Position numbers and translations under genes: made by a program
DNA from: Chromatiales bacterium 21-64-14
GTDB taxonomy: Bacteria; Pseudomonadota; Gammaproteobacteria; 21-64-14
DNA: 64,000 bases
Assembly: GCA_002255365.1 (NCBI GenBank)
Contig: NCBI01000002.1
Location: 81,401 to 145,400, forward strand
Direction: 5' to 3'
The notes under the pieces: model-generated
Database searches by the model: none
What the model was told of the DNA's origin: nothing
The model's input: the letters and a program-made list of their open reading frames with translations, nothing else
Part shown: one piece after another, positions 7,831 through 17,778 of the stretch
Numbering within the stretch: the stretch's first letter is position 1
How the letters are laid out: each line of letters starts with the position of its first letter

Positions 7831-9894
7831 ATGACCCAAGGCAGCAGCACCCGCACCGGCAACCCACTGCTCTGCGCCGAAGGCCTGCCGGCCTTCTCCC
7901 GGATCCGCCCCGAACACGTGGAACCGGCGGTGGACCAGGTATTGGCGCAGAATCGCGCCCGGCTGGACAGCGTGCTGGCGCAGCCCGGCCCATTCACCTT
8001 CGCGAACCTGGTCCAGCCCCTGGAGGCGATGGATGAGGACCTGAGCCGCGCCTGGGCCCCGGTGAGTCATCTCCACGCGGTCCTCGACAGCGAGGCGTTG
8101 CGCGCCGCCTATAATGCGTGCCTCGACCGGCTCAGCGAATACGCCACCGAACTGGGGCAAAATCAGGCGCTTTACCGGGCATACCAAACGCTTGCTGGCA
8201 GCCCTGAATATGCGCGGCTGCAACCCGCCCAGCGTAAGATCATCGACGACGCGCTGCGTGATTTCCGTCTGTCCGGGATCGGGTTGGATGCACCTGGCCA
8301 ATCGCGCTATCGGGCGATCCAGCAGGAGCTCGCGCAGCTCACCAGCCGGTTCCAGGAGAACCTGCTGGACGCCACCCACGCCTGGAAGAAAACGGTCTCG
8401 GACGAGTCGCTGCTCTCCGGCATGCCTGAATCGGCACGCCAGCTCGCCCGCCAGACGGCCGCGCGCGAGGGGCAGGAGGGCTGGCTGCTGACGTTGGAGT
8501 TTCCCTCCTACCACCCCGTCATGACCTATGCCGATCGGCCCGAGCTGCGCCGCGAGATGTATGAGGCCTATACCACCCGCGCCTCGGACCAGGGACCGAA
8601 CGCAGGACAGTGGGACAACACCAGCACTATGGAACGCATCCTGGCCCTGCGCCACGAACTGGCGACGCTGCTCGGATTCGGAAACTTCGCGGAATATTCG
8701 CTCGCCACCAAGATGGCGCGGGACACCAGCGAGGTCATGGGATTTCTGCAAGACCTGGCCAGACGCTCGGTACCCAAGGCCCGCGAGGAATTCGAGGAGC
8801 TGTGCGCGTTCGCGCGCGAACGGTTTGATGTCACGGAGCTGCACGCCTGGGATGTGGCCTACTACGCGGAAAAGCTGCGCGAGCATCGCTACGCCATCAC
8901 GCAGGAGGAACTCAAGCCGTACTTCCCCCAACCCCGGGTCCTGTCCGGGATGTTCGCGGTCGTCGAGCAACTCTACGGGATCCACATCCGCGAGATGAGC
9001 GAGGTGGATACCTGGCATCCGGACGTGCGCTTCTATGAAATCCGGGATCGCGCAGGAGCGGTGCGCGGACACTTCTACCTCGACCTCTACGCCCGTCCCC
9101 ATAAGCGCGGTGGCGCATGGATGGACGAGTGCCTGAACCGCAAGCGCACGGCGGAGGGACTGCAGACACCGGTTGCGCACCTGGTCTGTAATTTTTCACC
9201 CCCCATCGGCAATGAACCGGCCCTGTTCACGCACGACGATGTGATTACCCTGTTCCACGAATTCGGTCACGGTCTGCATCACATGCTCACGCAGGTGGAC
9301 TTTCCCAGCGTTGCCGGCATCAATGGCGTTCCCTGGGACGCGGTGGAGCTTCCCAGCCAGTTCATGGAAAACTGGTGCTGGGAACGCGCGGCACTGGACC
9401 TCATCGCCGCTCATTACCGGACCGGGGAGCCCTTGCCTGAGGCCTTGTACGAACGGATGCTCGCCGCGCGCAACTTCCACTCCGCCATGCAGATGGTACG
9501 CCAACTGGAGTTTGCGCTGTTCGACTTCCGCATCCACATGGAATACACGCCGGGTCAGGGGGGGCGGATCTACGAGATCCTGCGCCAAGTCCGCGACCAG
9601 GTGTCCGTGGTTCCGGCGCCGGGGTTCAGCCGCTTCGCCCACGGGTTCTCACACATCTTCGCGGGCGGCTATGCGGCGGGTTACTACAGCTACAAGTGGG
9701 CGGAGGTGCTGTCGGCCGACGCCTTCGCGGCGTTCGAGGAACAGGGTGGACTAAACCCGGATACCGGCCAGCGGTTCCTGGCCACGATCCTGGAGCGCGG
9801 TGGCTCCCGCGACCCCATGGAACTGTTCATGGAATTCCGCGGCCGCGCCCCGAGCATCGACGCCCTGTTACGCCACAGCGGCTTGGCGGCGTAG
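7831..9894 (+). CDS. prlC: Oligopeptidase A (M3 family zinc metallopeptidase)
   Basis: This 687-residue protein has the M3 zinc motif HEFGH at residues 476-480, with the following glutamate expected about 25 residues on. The body matches oligopeptidase A, which degrades cytoplasmic oligopeptides and cleaved signal peptides. The N-terminal region NPLL-x5-LPAFSRIRPEHVEPAV is the family start. The ATG at 7831 is preferred because E. coli PrlC starts close to this point; an in-frame ATG at 7786 lies in a TATGGTAGATTAT tract that looks more like a promoter -10 region, but it cannot be excluded. The gene is divergent from gor and followed by xthA on the same strand. Confidence 0.92.
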   Translation: MTQGSSTRTGNPLLCAEGLPAFSRIRPEHVEPAVDQVLAQNRARLDSVLAQPGPFTFANLVQPLEAMDEDLSRAWAPVSHLHAVLDSEALRAAYNACLDRLSEYATELGQNQALYRAYQTLAGSPEYARLQPAQRKIIDDALRDFRLSGIGLDAPGQSRYRAIQQELAQLTSRFQENLLDATHAWKKTVSDESLLSGMPESARQLARQTAAREGQEGWLLTLEFPSYHPVMTYADRPELRREMYEAYTTRASDQGPNAGQWDNTSTMERILALRHELATLLGFGNFAEYSLATKMARDTSEVMGFLQDLARRSVPKAREEFEELCAFARERFDVTELHAWDVAYYAEKLREHRYAITQEELKPYFPQPRVLSGMFAVVEQLYGIHIREMSEVDTWHPDVRFYEIRDRAGAVRGHFYLDLYARPHKRGGAWMDECLNRKRTAEGLQTPVAHLVCNFSPPIGNEPALFTHDDVITLFHEFGHGLHHMLTQVDFPSVAGINGVPWDAVELPSQFMENWCWERAALDLIAAHYRTGEPLPEALYERMLAARNFHSAMQMVRQLEFALFDFRIHMEYTPGQGGRIYEILRQVRDQVSVVPAPGFSRFAHGFSHIFAGGYAAGYYSYKWAEVLSADAFAAFEEQGGLNPDTGQRFLATILERGGSRDPMELFMEFRGRAPSIDALLRHSGLAA

Positions 9895-9990
9895 GTCGAC
9901 GCCCAACCGTTGGCGTGGAATCCGCGCCCCCGGCGGGGTACGCCGCGGGCGCAACGGCCGAACGGTCCTGGGCCGCTCCGGAGTGCCCAC

Positions 9991-10758
9991 ATGAAGATTG
10001 CGTCCTGGAATGTGAATTCACTGCGTGTGCGGCTGCCGCACGTGCTGCAGTGGCTGGCCACTGAACAACCTGACATCCTGGGGCTGCAGGAAACCAAGCT
10101 GGCAGACCCGAAGTTCCCGGCAGCGGAACTGGAGGCGGCCGGGTACCACGTGACCTATTCAGGTCAACCGACGTACAACGGGGTCGCACTACTCAGTCGG
10201 CGCGCTCCGAACGATGTGCTGAGCGATATTCCGGGCGCTGAGGATCCACAGCGCCGTATTCTGGCGGCGAACTGCGACGGCATGCGCGTGTGGAACCTAT
10301 ACGTACCCAATGGCCAGAGCGTCGACTCTGACAAATATGCATACAAGCTTGCGTGGCTCGAGCGTGTAACGGCGCAACTGCGGGTGGAACTGGCACGCCA
10401 TCCCCGGCTGGTGGTCATGGGGGATTTCAATATCGCGCCCGAGGATCGGGATGTACACGACCCGGAGCAGTGGCGCGGGCAGGTACTCTGCTCCGCGCCG
10501 GAGCGGGTGGCGTTCCAGGCCCTGCTGGATCTCGGACTCTGCGACACCTTCCGGCGCTTCGAACAGGAAGCCGGCATCTTCAGCTGGTGGGACTACCGGA
10601 TGGCCGCGTTCCGGCGCAACCTCGGTCTGCGTATCGACCACATCCTGGCGAGCCCGGTGCTCTGCGGGAGCTGCACCGGGTCCCGGGTGGATCCCACGCC
10701 GCGTGGTTGGGAACGTCCTTCCGACCACGCCCCGGTGGTAGCGGAATTTCGCGATTGA
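9991..10758 (+). CDS. xthA: Exodeoxyribonuclease III
   Basis: This 255-residue protein belongs to the endonuclease/exonuclease/phosphatase fold and should act as the main AP endonuclease and 3' repair exonuclease. Landmarks are [14 protein letters not shown], the metal-binding glutamate in GLQETK (Glu34), [15 protein letters not shown] in the middle, and SDHAPVV with catalytic His246 near the end. The length is slightly below E. coli Xth (268). The ATG at 9991 has GGAG at 9980-9983; longer in-frame readings upstream have no homology. A general ExoA-type name would be equally defensible. Confidence 0.92.
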   Translation: MKIASWNVNSLRVRLPHVLQWLATEQPDILGLQETKLADPKFPAAELEAAGYHVTYSGQPTYNGVALLSRRAPNDVLSDIPGAEDPQRRILAANCDGMRVWNLYVPNGQSVDSDKYAYKLAWLERVTAQLRVELARHPRLVVMGDFNIAPEDRDVHDPEQWRGQVLCSAPERVAFQALLDLGLCDTFRRFEQEAGIFSWWDYRMAAFRRNLGLRIDHILASPVLCGSCTGSRVDPTPRGWERPSDHAPVVAEFRD

Positions 10759-10843
10759 ACAACCAATTCGGCTGACGCCACCTGAGGTTTCCGGTACAGT
10801 CCCGCCGAGACACACACCGCGCCGTTGAGGTACGGTCACCCCG

Positions 10844-12322
10844 ATGAAATATAGCGACCTGCGGGATTTCATTGCCGGGCTGGAGGCGCGCGGAGAGCTG
10901 CGGCGGATCCGCACGCCCGTGGATCCGCGACTGGAGATCACCGAGGTCTGCGACCGCACCCTGCGCCGTGGCGGTCCGGCGCTGTTGTTCGAGCAGCCGA
11001 CCGGATACGACACACCGGTCCTCGGCAACCTGTTCGGCACCGCACAGCGGGTGGCTCTGGGCATGGGGCAGGAATCGGTCGAGGCACTACGCGAGGTAGG
11101 CCGCCTGTTAGCGCTCCTGCGGGAACCGGAGCCGCCGCGCAGCCTGCGCGACGCGTGGCAGAAGATTCCCGCCCTCAAGCAGGTGCTGAACATGGCCCCG
11201 CGGGTGGTACGCGACGCACCCTGCCAGGCGCATGTGCAAACTGGCCCCGAGGTGGATCTTGCGCGCCTTCCGATCCAGACCTGCTGGCCCGAGGATGCGG
11301 GACCGCTGATCACCTGGGCGCTGGTGGTCACCCGCGGTCCGCACCGTGAACGCCAGAACCTGGGCATCTACCGTCAACAGGTCATCGGTCCCAACCGGGT
11401 CATCATGCGCTGGCTGGCCCACCGTGGCGGCGCACTGGATTTTGCCGACTGGCAGGTGGCACGACCCGGCGAGCCGTTCCCGGTGGCGGTGGCGCTGGGT
11501 GCGGATCCCGCCACCATACTCGGGGCGGTGACCCCGGTACCGGACACGCTCTCCGAGTATGCCTTCGCGGGACTGTTGCGGGGCGCGCGCACCGATCTGG
11601 TGAAGTGCCTCAGCCACGACCTGCAGGTCCCCGCGAGCGCAGAGTTCGTACTTGAGGGTTGGATTCAGCCTGGAGACACGGCCCCCGAAGGCCCCTTCGG
11701 GGATCACACCGGTTACTACAACGAAGTGGAAACCTTCCCGGTCTTTACCATCGAGCGCATCACCCACCGCGACCAGCCGATCTACCACAGCACCTACACC
11801 GGTCGGCCACCCGACGAGCCGGCGATTCTGGGCATGGCGCTGAACGAGGTATTCGTTCCGATCCTGCAAAAACAGTTCCCGGAGATCACGGATTTCTACC
11901 TGCCGCCGGAAGGCTGTTCTTACCGCCTCGCGGTGGTCAGCATCAAGAAACAGTACCCGGGACACGCCAAGCGGGTGATGTTCGGGGTGTGGTCTTTCCT
12001 GCGCCAATTCATGTACACCAAATTCGTGATCGTGACCGACGCGGACGTGAACGTGCGCGACTGGAAGGACGTGATCTGGGCCATGACCACGCGCATGGAT
12101 CCGGTGCGCGACACGGTCCTCGTAGATCACACCCCCATCGACTATCTCGATTTCGCATCCCCGGTCGCCGGGCTCGGGGGCAAGATCGGGTTCGACGCCA
12201 CCGGCAAATGGCCTGCGGAAACCAGCCGCACCTGGGGCCGCCCGATCCGCATGAGTGCGGAAATCCAGCGCCGGGTCGACGCGATCTGGACGTCCCTGGG
12301 CATCTTCGAAGACGACGCCTGA
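10844..12322 (+). CDS. ubiD: 4-hydroxy-3-polyprenylbenzoate decarboxylase
   Basis: This 492-residue protein is a UbiD decarboxylase that needs prenylated FMN made by UbiX and removes the carboxyl group in ubiquinone biosynthesis. It starts [20 protein letters not shown], a typical UbiD opening, and contains the prFMN/acid motif [13 protein letters not shown] and the C-terminal [12 protein letters not shown]. The length matches E. coli UbiD (497). No ubiX is in the window. A ferredoxin-type reductase commonly found near ubiD lies 1.8 kb downstream. Substrate specificity is inferred from length and overall similarity. Confidence 0.93.
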   Translation: MKYSDLRDFIAGLEARGELRRIRTPVDPRLEITEVCDRTLRRGGPALLFEQPTGYDTPVLGNLFGTAQRVALGMGQESVEALREVGRLLALLREPEPPRSLRDAWQKIPALKQVLNMAPRVVRDAPCQAHVQTGPEVDLARLPIQTCWPEDAGPLITWALVVTRGPHRERQNLGIYRQQVIGPNRVIMRWLAHRGGALDFADWQVARPGEPFPVAVALGADPATILGAVTPVPDTLSEYAFAGLLRGARTDLVKCLSHDLQVPASAEFVLEGWIQPGDTAPEGPFGDHTGYYNEVETFPVFTIERITHRDQPIYHSTYTGRPPDEPAILGMALNEVFVPILQKQFPEITDFYLPPEGCSYRLAVVSIKKQYPGHAKRVMFGVWSFLRQFMYTKFVIVTDADVNVRDWKDVIWAMTTRMDPVRDTVLVDHTPIDYLDFASPVAGLGGKIGFDATGKWPAETSRTWGRPIRMSAEIQRRVDAIWTSLGIFEDDA

Positions 12323-12404
12323 TCCTGGCGGTGTCGCGCCCCCACCACGCTGCGTGCGGGCGGTGCCCGTGCGCCTTGGTCCCGTGCACGGTGAGGCCGA
12401 AACC

Positions 12405-12484
12405 CCCTATCCCCGCGGCGCGCGCCGGTTCAGGGTCGAGCTATGGATGCCGACAACCTGTACAGAGGCGCCGCGGGGATAGGG
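12405..12484. repeat. 17-bp perfect inverted repeat upstream of the ParA-like gene
   Basis: CCCTATCCCCGCGGCGC (12405-12421) and its exact reverse complement (12468-12484) are separated by 46 bp, in the gap between ubiD and the ParA-like gene. The right arm ends 59 bp before the ATG. The arms could form a long stem in a transcript or bind a dimeric or paired regulator. Confidence 0.9.
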
Positions 12485-12543
12485 TATCCGCGTCGGCCGG
12501 GGCCCCCGGGAAACGGCCCGGAAGGTCCCAGGGAGAGGTAGGG

Positions 12544-13200
12544 ATGCGTACCATTTTGGTACTGAACGCCAAGGGCGGCAGCGGCAAGAGCATCATCGCC
12601 ACGAATCTCGCCAGCTATTACGCGCTGGACGGCGCGCACGTGGCGCTGGTCGATTTCGACCCTCAAGAAGCCGGCCTGGAGTGGCTCACACACCGCGCCC
12701 CGACACGCCCGCCCATCCAGGGCGTGTCGGGGCGCGACGGCCCGCTGGCCACGCCCAAGGACACGGAATACCTGATCATGGACGGGCCTGCCGCGGTGCA
12801 TGGGGGGGATCTGGCGCACCTAGTCCAGCGTGCGTCCACCCTGATCATTCCGGTGCTCCCCTCGCCGCTGGATATCCGGGCCGCAGCCCATTTCATCCAG
12901 GAGCTGCTGCTGATCGGCCGGGTATCCCGCCGCGAGGCGCGGGTGGCCGTGGTAGCCAACCGGGTCCGGGAGCAGACCCAAGTCTTCCAGACCCTGGAGC
13001 GCTTCCTGAACCGACTGAAGATTCCCTACGTGACGGCACTGCGGGAGAGCCAGAACTACCACCGCGCTGCCGAGCGCGGGCTCGGTATCTTCGAACTTGC
13101 CCCATCTCTCGTAAAGACCGACTTGGCCCAGTGGCAACCGCTACTCGCCTGGCTCAACAGCCGCCGCTCGGTTCCGGATGGCCGAACCCGGCACTCCTGA
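12544..13200 (+). CDS. ParA/MinD-like P-loop ATPase, solitary
   Basis: This 218-residue protein has the deviant Walker A KGGSGKS at residues 10-16 after MRTILVLNA, an acidic VDFDPQ motif and IMDGPA in the Walker B region. These place it in the ParA/MinD ATPase superfamily that positions DNA or protein cargo. No ParB, MinE or chemotaxis gene is next to it, so the cargo is unknown. A purine-rich GGGAGAGGTAGGG precedes the ATG at 12544. It converges with the SDR gene, with 23 bp between stops. Similar short solitary ParA genes occur on gammaproteobacterial chromosomes. The large inverted repeat just upstream may relate to its control. Confidence 0.85.
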   Translation: MRTILVLNAKGGSGKSIIATNLASYYALDGAHVALVDFDPQEAGLEWLTHRAPTRPPIQGVSGRDGPLATPKDTEYLIMDGPAAVHGGDLAHLVQRASTLIIPVLPSPLDIRAAAHFIQELLLIGRVSRREARVAVVANRVREQTQVFQTLERFLNRLKIPYVTALRESQNYHRAAERGLGIFELAPSLVKTDLAQWQPLLAWLNSRRSVPDGRTRHS

Positions 13201-13223
13201 ATCCGGGACCCGGGTCCGTGGGC

Positions 13224-14090
13224 TCACCGGCGGCACGACCGCAACCCCGATTCCAGATCCGGATACACCAGGTCCAGGCCCAGTCCCGTGCGCAGCTTGC
13301 GGTTATCCAGCCGCCGGGACTCGTTCAGGTACGAGAGCAGTTCGGCGGAAAGGACCCGTTGCGCCTCGGCGCGGCTCACCACCGGCGGGCGCGGCAACCC
13401 CAGCAGATCCGCGACCCGGAAGAAGTAATCGGTCATGGTGGTCGGCTTACCGTCACTGGCATGGTAGACCTCCCCGGGCACGCCCCGTTGCGCGGCGAGC
13501 ACGCAGGCGCGCGCCAGGTCATCGGCATGGATGCGATTGGTAAACGGGGATTCGGACGGGTCCAACACCGGCAGCCCGCGCCGGATACGCTGCGCCGGAA
13601 GGCGCCCGGGACCATAGATACCAGGCACCCGCAGGATCACCACCGGGACCCCATGGGCAGCGCCCCAACGCTGCAGCGCCTGTTCCGCGTCCAGCCGGCG
13701 CCGCGCGCGCGGTGTCCGGGGTGCCACTGGCTGGTCCTCGGTGATCCATGCCTCGCCGCAATCCCCGTACACGCCGCTGGTACTGATGTAGACGATGCGC
13801 TCCGCGCGCTGCTCCATCAGCCCGTCGAGAAAGCCCCGCATACGTGGATCCGTATCCCCCTCGGTGGGGGGCGGCGCGCAATAGAATACCCGTGCCCCTT
13901 CCACCGGAAGCGGGTATGCAGATCCGGGGCGGTCCAGGTCCGCGATGATCGGTTGGATATCCACGGCGCTGAGAGCCGCACCCTGGTCAGGCCTGCGTAC
14001 CAAGCCGTGGACCTCGGTCCCCTCCCGCCGGCACAAGGCGGCGACCCGCCGGCCGATATCGCCGCAACCCACAATTAGCACAGGGGACAC
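13224..14090 (-). CDS. NAD(P)-dependent epimerase/SDR-like protein (YeeZ type)
   Basis: This 288-residue protein has an N-terminal dinucleotide-binding loop VGCGDIGRR (7-15) and the extended-SDR strand YISTSGVYGD near residues 95-105. The canonical YxxxK pair is not evident: the lysine position falls in TPRARRRLDAEQAL. That resembles YeeZ-type proteins, whose substrate is not known. It is transcribed toward the ParA-like gene and is divergent from the ferredoxin reductase, with 62 bp between starts. The role is therefore given only as a probable NAD(P)-dependent sugar-nucleotide or small-molecule oxidoreductase or epimerase. Confidence 0.8.
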   Translation of the reverse strand: MSPVLIVGCGDIGRRVAALCRREGTEVHGLVRRPDQGAALSAVDIQPIIADLDRPGSAYPLPVEGARVFYCAPPPTEGDTDPRMRGFLDGLMEQRAERIVYISTSGVYGDCGEAWITEDQPVAPRTPRARRRLDAEQALQRWGAAHGVPVVILRVPGIYGPGRLPAQRIRRGLPVLDPSESPFTNRIHADDLARACVLAAQRGVPGEVYHASDGKPTTMTDYFFRVADLLGLPRPPVVSRAEAQRVLSAELLSYLNESRRLDNRKLRTGLGLDLVYPDLESGLRSCRR

Positions 14091-14152
14091 GGGTTTTCCT
14101 CCTGGCGGGAATCAGGGAGAATGGGCCTGTTTGCGGTACGGAGCGCAGGTCC

Positions 14153-15184
14153 ATGGAATTCAAGGTTAAGGTACAACCCAGCGGGCACGAGTTCACCGTC
14201 GAGGAGGACGAGACGGTGCTCGAGGCGGCGCTGCGTCAGGGCTTCGCATTCCCGTACGGATGCCGCAACGGCGCGTGTGGAACCTGCCAGGGCAAAATCC
14301 TCTCCGGCACGGTGACCTATGACGGCCCGGCACCGCCGGGGCTCATCCCGGAGGAAGAGGCGGAGGGGCGTGCCCTGTTCTGCAGTGCGTATCCGCTCAG
14401 CGACCTGGTGGTGGAAATGCGCGAGATCGGCGCAGCCAAGGATATCGTGGTCAAGACCCTGCCGTGCCGGGTCACCGGGATGGAGAAGCTCGCCGCCGAC
14501 GTGATGCGCTTGTACTTGAAGCTGCCGGCAGCGGAACGGCTGCAGTTCCTGGCCGGCCAGTACCTGGACATCCTGCTGCGGGACGGGGGCCGGCGCGGAT
14601 TCTCCATCGCCAACGCGCCCCACGACGACGCGCACATCGAACTCCACGTCCGACACCTGCCGGGCGGGCGCTTCAGCGACCATGTCTTCGCGCGCATGAA
14701 AGAGAAGGACCTGCTGCGTTTCCAGGGCCCCCTGGGCAGTTTCTTCCTGCGCGAGGAGTCCGACCGACCCATCCTGATGATCGGCGGCGGCACCGGATTC
14801 GCACCGCTCAAGGGGATGCTGGAACACGTGTTCCATGCGGGCATTCAGCGCCCGATCCATTTGTATTGGGGCGCCCGCGGGCGCCGCGATCTCTATCTGC
14901 ATGACCTGCCGCTCTCCTGGTCCGAGACCCATTCCGACTTCCGGTACACTCCGGTGCTCTCGGAACCGCTAGCCGAGGATGCATGGGAGGGGCGCACGGG
15001 TTTCGTCCACGACGCGGTGGTTCAAGACTATCCGGACCTCGGTGCTTACGAGGTCTACATGAGCGGCCCACCCCCCATGATCGAAGCCGCCAAGCAGGCG
15101 TTCCGCACCCACGGTCTGCCCTTCGATCACCTGTATTACGATTCTTTCGAGCCGGCGCGGGACTCCCGCAGTACGGTCGCGTAA
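14153..15184 (+). CDS. 2Fe-2S ferredoxin-linked flavin reductase (CDP-6-deoxyglucoseen reductase-like)
   Basis: This 343-residue protein joins three domains. Residues 1-95 are a plant-type ferredoxin with Cys37, Cys42, Cys45 and Cys77. Residues about 100-200 are an FAD-binding barrel containing RRGFSIANAP. The C-terminal part is the NAD(P) domain with GGGTGFAPLKGML and YMSGPPPMIEA. The architecture is that of AscD/RfbI, of phenol hydroxylase reductase, and of a family often annotated as CDP-6-deoxy-delta-3,4-glucoseen reductase. Because such genes commonly sit near ubiD, an electron-transfer or flavin-reduction role linked to prFMN is conceivable, but this is inference. No dideoxysugar genes are nearby. 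Confidence 0.85.
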   Translation: MEFKVKVQPSGHEFTVEEDETVLEAALRQGFAFPYGCRNGACGTCQGKILSGTVTYDGPAPPGLIPEEEAEGRALFCSAYPLSDLVVEMREIGAAKDIVVKTLPCRVTGMEKLAADVMRLYLKLPAAERLQFLAGQYLDILLRDGGRRGFSIANAPHDDAHIELHVRHLPGGRFSDHVFARMKEKDLLRFQGPLGSFFLREESDRPILMIGGGTGFAPLKGMLEHVFHAGIQRPIHLYWGARGRRDLYLHDLPLSWSETHSDFRYTPVLSEPLAEDAWEGRTGFVHDAVVQDYPDLGAYEVYMSGPPPMIEAAKQAFRTHGLPFDHLYYDSFEPARDSRSTVA

Positions 15185-15221
15185 CCCGGGTCGCCCATCG
15201 GAGTGCGTCGCCCTTAGGTTC

Positions 15222-16499
15222 TCACGGACCGGGGTAGGGAACCTGGGCCAGCGGCGCCCGGTGTGGCGGGCGCGGCACCCGCGGCGGCAACGTGGCCTGA
15301 AGGCCGGGCTCCGCGTCCCCACCCACGACCAGGGCCATGCCCTTGCGGTAGCACTCCAGGGCCGCGTCCCGCTGCTCGAGTTGTTCCAGCAACCAGCCGA
15401 GCTCCCGGTAGGCGGCGGGACGCGGCCGCACGCCGATGCTCGCCTCCAGGTAGCTGCGAGCCTTGCCCCAAAGCCGGTTGCGCACACACAGCCGCCCCAG
15501 GGCCAGTAACAGTTCCGGGTTGGTCTCGTGTCCCTTGAGCCAACCCTCGGCACGGGACAGCGCGCGCGCGGGATCTGGGGGAGAGAGAGTACCGTAGAAG
15601 GCCACCAGCGGCTCGCTCCAATCCCGCCGGAGGGCGCCCTCCACCAGCTCGGTCACTTCGGAATATGCCTCCAGGGCAGCCAAGTGCCCTGCATAGGCCA
15701 GCAACAAGGCCTCGGTCTGGCGCAGGCGGCGCGGCACCTGTGCCCAGCATCCACGCAAACGCGTCAGATCCCGGGTGCCCGCGGCGCGGTCCAGCAATTC
15801 CCGATGGATCTGCAGCTCCAGCCGGTCGGCCTCCGCCGGCGCGACCACCCGGCGACGGCGCAGTTCCGGCAGCAGATCGCGCAGATGCTGCCAGTCCCGC
15901 AGTTCACTATAGAGGGTCATGAGCATCTTCAGAACATGGGCATGGCGGGGCGCGATGGTGCGCAGGTGAGTAAGGGTGGCCAAGGCCTGCTCCCACTGGC
16001 GATGGGCAATCTGCAGCTCCGCTTGGGTAAGACCGACGGCCATGTCCGCATCGGGCATGCTCTCGTGGGCCAGGCGCAGATACTGATCACGCCGTTCGTG
16101 CGCATCCTGCTGCTGGGCCGCGCGAGCAGACGCGAGGTAGCTGAGCAGTGGGGTCTCGCTGTGGCGTGCGCCCTTGATGAGCGTGCCTTCCGCCTCCGGC
16201 CAGCGCCCCTCCGCCAGTTGCAGCAACCCGCGGGTGAGCAGGGCCTGGGCACGGCGTGCGCGGCGCTGCTGGCGCCACGACTGGACCCGGCCCGGAATAC
16301 CCCGCAGCCCCGTGAGCCCGCGTATGAGGTAATAGCCGATCCCGAACCCCAACAGGAGCACCAGCACCGCCAGGGAGAGGGTGGTCTCCAAGGTCCAATG
16401 CCCGTAGCCGATCAGCACGTAACCGGGGTCGTGCAGCACCAGAACCGCCACGCCCACCGCGGCCAGTACCGTCACCAGCAACACAGCGAGAAACTTCAT
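15222..16499 (-). CDS. hemY: HemY-type inner-membrane TPR protein
   Basis: This 425-residue protein has two N-terminal membrane segments (about 1-23 and 38-62) and a long cytoplasmic or periplasmic tail rich in helical repeats such as LLALGRLCVRNRLWGKARSY, typical of tetratricopeptide-like HemY. Despite its name, proteobacterial HemY is not protoporphyrinogen oxidase; it is thought to act in late heme synthesis or its regulation. The ATG at 16499 overlaps the hemX stop by 4 bp. It is the last gene of hemC-hemD-hemX-hemY. Longer in-frame readings extend into hemX and are rejected. Confidence 0.9.
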   Translation of the reverse strand: MKFLAVLLVTVLAAVGVAVLVLHDPGYVLIGYGHWTLETTLSLAVLVLLLGFGIGYYLIRGLTGLRGIPGRVQSWRQQRRARRAQALLTRGLLQLAEGRWPEAEGTLIKGARHSETPLLSYLASARAAQQQDAHERRDQYLRLAHESMPDADMAVGLTQAELQIAHRQWEQALATLTHLRTIAPRHAHVLKMLMTLYSELRDWQHLRDLLPELRRRRVVAPAEADRLELQIHRELLDRAAGTRDLTRLRGCWAQVPRRLRQTEALLLAYAGHLAALEAYSEVTELVEGALRRDWSEPLVAFYGTLSPPDPARALSRAEGWLKGHETNPELLLALGRLCVRNRLWGKARSYLEASIGVRPRPAAYRELGWLLEQLEQRDAALECYRKGMALVVGGDAEPGLQATLPPRVPRPPHRAPLAQVPYPGP

Positions 16500-17602
16500 T
16501 GCGCGGCGCCCCCTGCAGTCCCTGCCGCCGGGGCCGTGGCCGGACGCCCGCCCGACCCGTAGCGCTGCGCGGCCACACGGCGCAACAGGCGCAGGGACCC
16601 GGACAGATCGGGTAGCCGGGCGGCCACCGGCGCCGTAGCCAGCTGATCCAGTTCCCGGAGAAAGCGCTGGGTACCGGCGGCATCGGTCTGATAGTAGGTG
16701 CGCACCCAGCCGCGCGCGGTGCTCAGGCTGTCCCGATACACCGACGTCGCGCCCTGCAGCAGCGCGAGTCGCGCAGTCTGAAGCTGAATCTCGAGATTCT
16801 GTTGGAGGAAATACTGTTGATCCGGCGGCAACATCGGCCGGGGTGGATGGTCGGTACGCCGGATGACCACCAGGCTGCGTAGACCCTCGCCCGCCTGCCG
16901 CAATGCCTGCCTCCATCCACCAGGCGCAACAGCGCGCGGTGCGGGGCCCGCACCGGCGTGCGGCGGTTCGGCGCCCGCCAGCGGCAACCCGTCAACCTGC
17001 CGGATCAAGGCCGCGAGACGTGACTCGATGCCGGTGATGTCGGTCTGCGGAACGGCACGCAGCGCCGCGATCTCCGCGGCGATGCGTTCCCGCACCGCAC
17101 GGAACGCGGGATCCCCCAGGGCCTGCAGTTCCTCATCCGCGCCAGCCAGCGCCGTCAGCGCCGTGGCCGGGTCGCGACTCAACTGCACCCGTTGGTTGGC
17201 CACCCATATCAGGTACTTGGCCTGCGCCACCCGCCAACCACCCGGGTCGCGCCCGAGCCGCTCCCCCAAAGAGGCGAGCGCCTGATCCAGGCCCCGATCA
17301 CGCGACTCCTGGGCCTCAACACTACGTGCCAAACGCTGCGAGGTGTCCTGGAGCTGCCGTTGCAGTGTTTCCATCCGCCCCTGGGCCGCCACCTGCCACA
17401 CCCGTTGCACGCGGACTTCATTGCGCCCCACCCACGCCAAGTAGGCGCCTCCGCCCACGGCAACGAGGGCCAGCAGGAGTGCGGCCACGGCTATGGCCAC
17501 GCCGCCCCGGGCGCCGGACGAAGGAGAGGTGTCGAACCCCGCCGGCGGGCGGTCCACCCCGGTCTCCCCGCCCCGGGGAGGTTCCGTCTGTGCTTCACTC
17601 AT
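16496..17602 (-). CDS. hemX: HemX family membrane protein (uroporphyrinogen-III C-methyltransferase-like)
   Basis: This 368-residue protein has an acidic, proline-rich N-terminus, one transmembrane helix (AIAVAALLLALVAVGGGAYLAW, about residues 36-56) and a large periplasmic part with coiled-coil character. That is the layout of proteobacterial HemX, whose molecular role is unclear even though many are labelled methyltransferase. The ATG at 17602 has GGGAG just upstream. It lies 176 bp after hemD and overlaps hemY by 4 bp. A longer reading to 17689 adds a basic segment without family similarity. Confidence 0.88.
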   Translation of the reverse strand: MSEAQTEPPRGGETGVDRPPAGFDTSPSSGARGGVAIAVAALLLALVAVGGGAYLAWVGRNEVRVQRVWQVAAQGRMETLQRQLQDTSQRLARSVEAQESRDRGLDQALASLGERLGRDPGGWRVAQAKYLIWVANQRVQLSRDPATALTALAGADEELQALGDPAFRAVRERIAAEIAALRAVPQTDITGIESRLAALIRQVDGLPLAGAEPPHAGAGPAPRAVAPGGWRQALRQAGEGLRSLVVIRRTDHPPRPMLPPDQQYFLQQNLEIQLQTARLALLQGATSVYRDSLSTARGWVRTYYQTDAAGTQRFLRELDQLATAPVAARLPDLSGSLRLLRRVAAQRYGSGGRPATAPAAGTAGGAAQ

Positions 17603-17778
17603 GCCGATCTCCCTTGGTGCCGGGCCCGGTCGAAACCCGTTCCATCGGATCCGGGCCACACCGCCCCGCCGGGTTCCCGGTCCACGCATTTCGGCCTATG
17701 GCGGGCGGTCTCCTAAGGATGGTAACGGATTGCGTATACGGTGTAACGCGCGGCCGGTCGCGGCGCTCGGCTCGCATA

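Noticed and set aside
16500..16916. Longer reading of hemY extending into hemX
   Set aside because: The extension is in a different frame over hemX coding sequence; HemY begins with the membrane helix at 16499.
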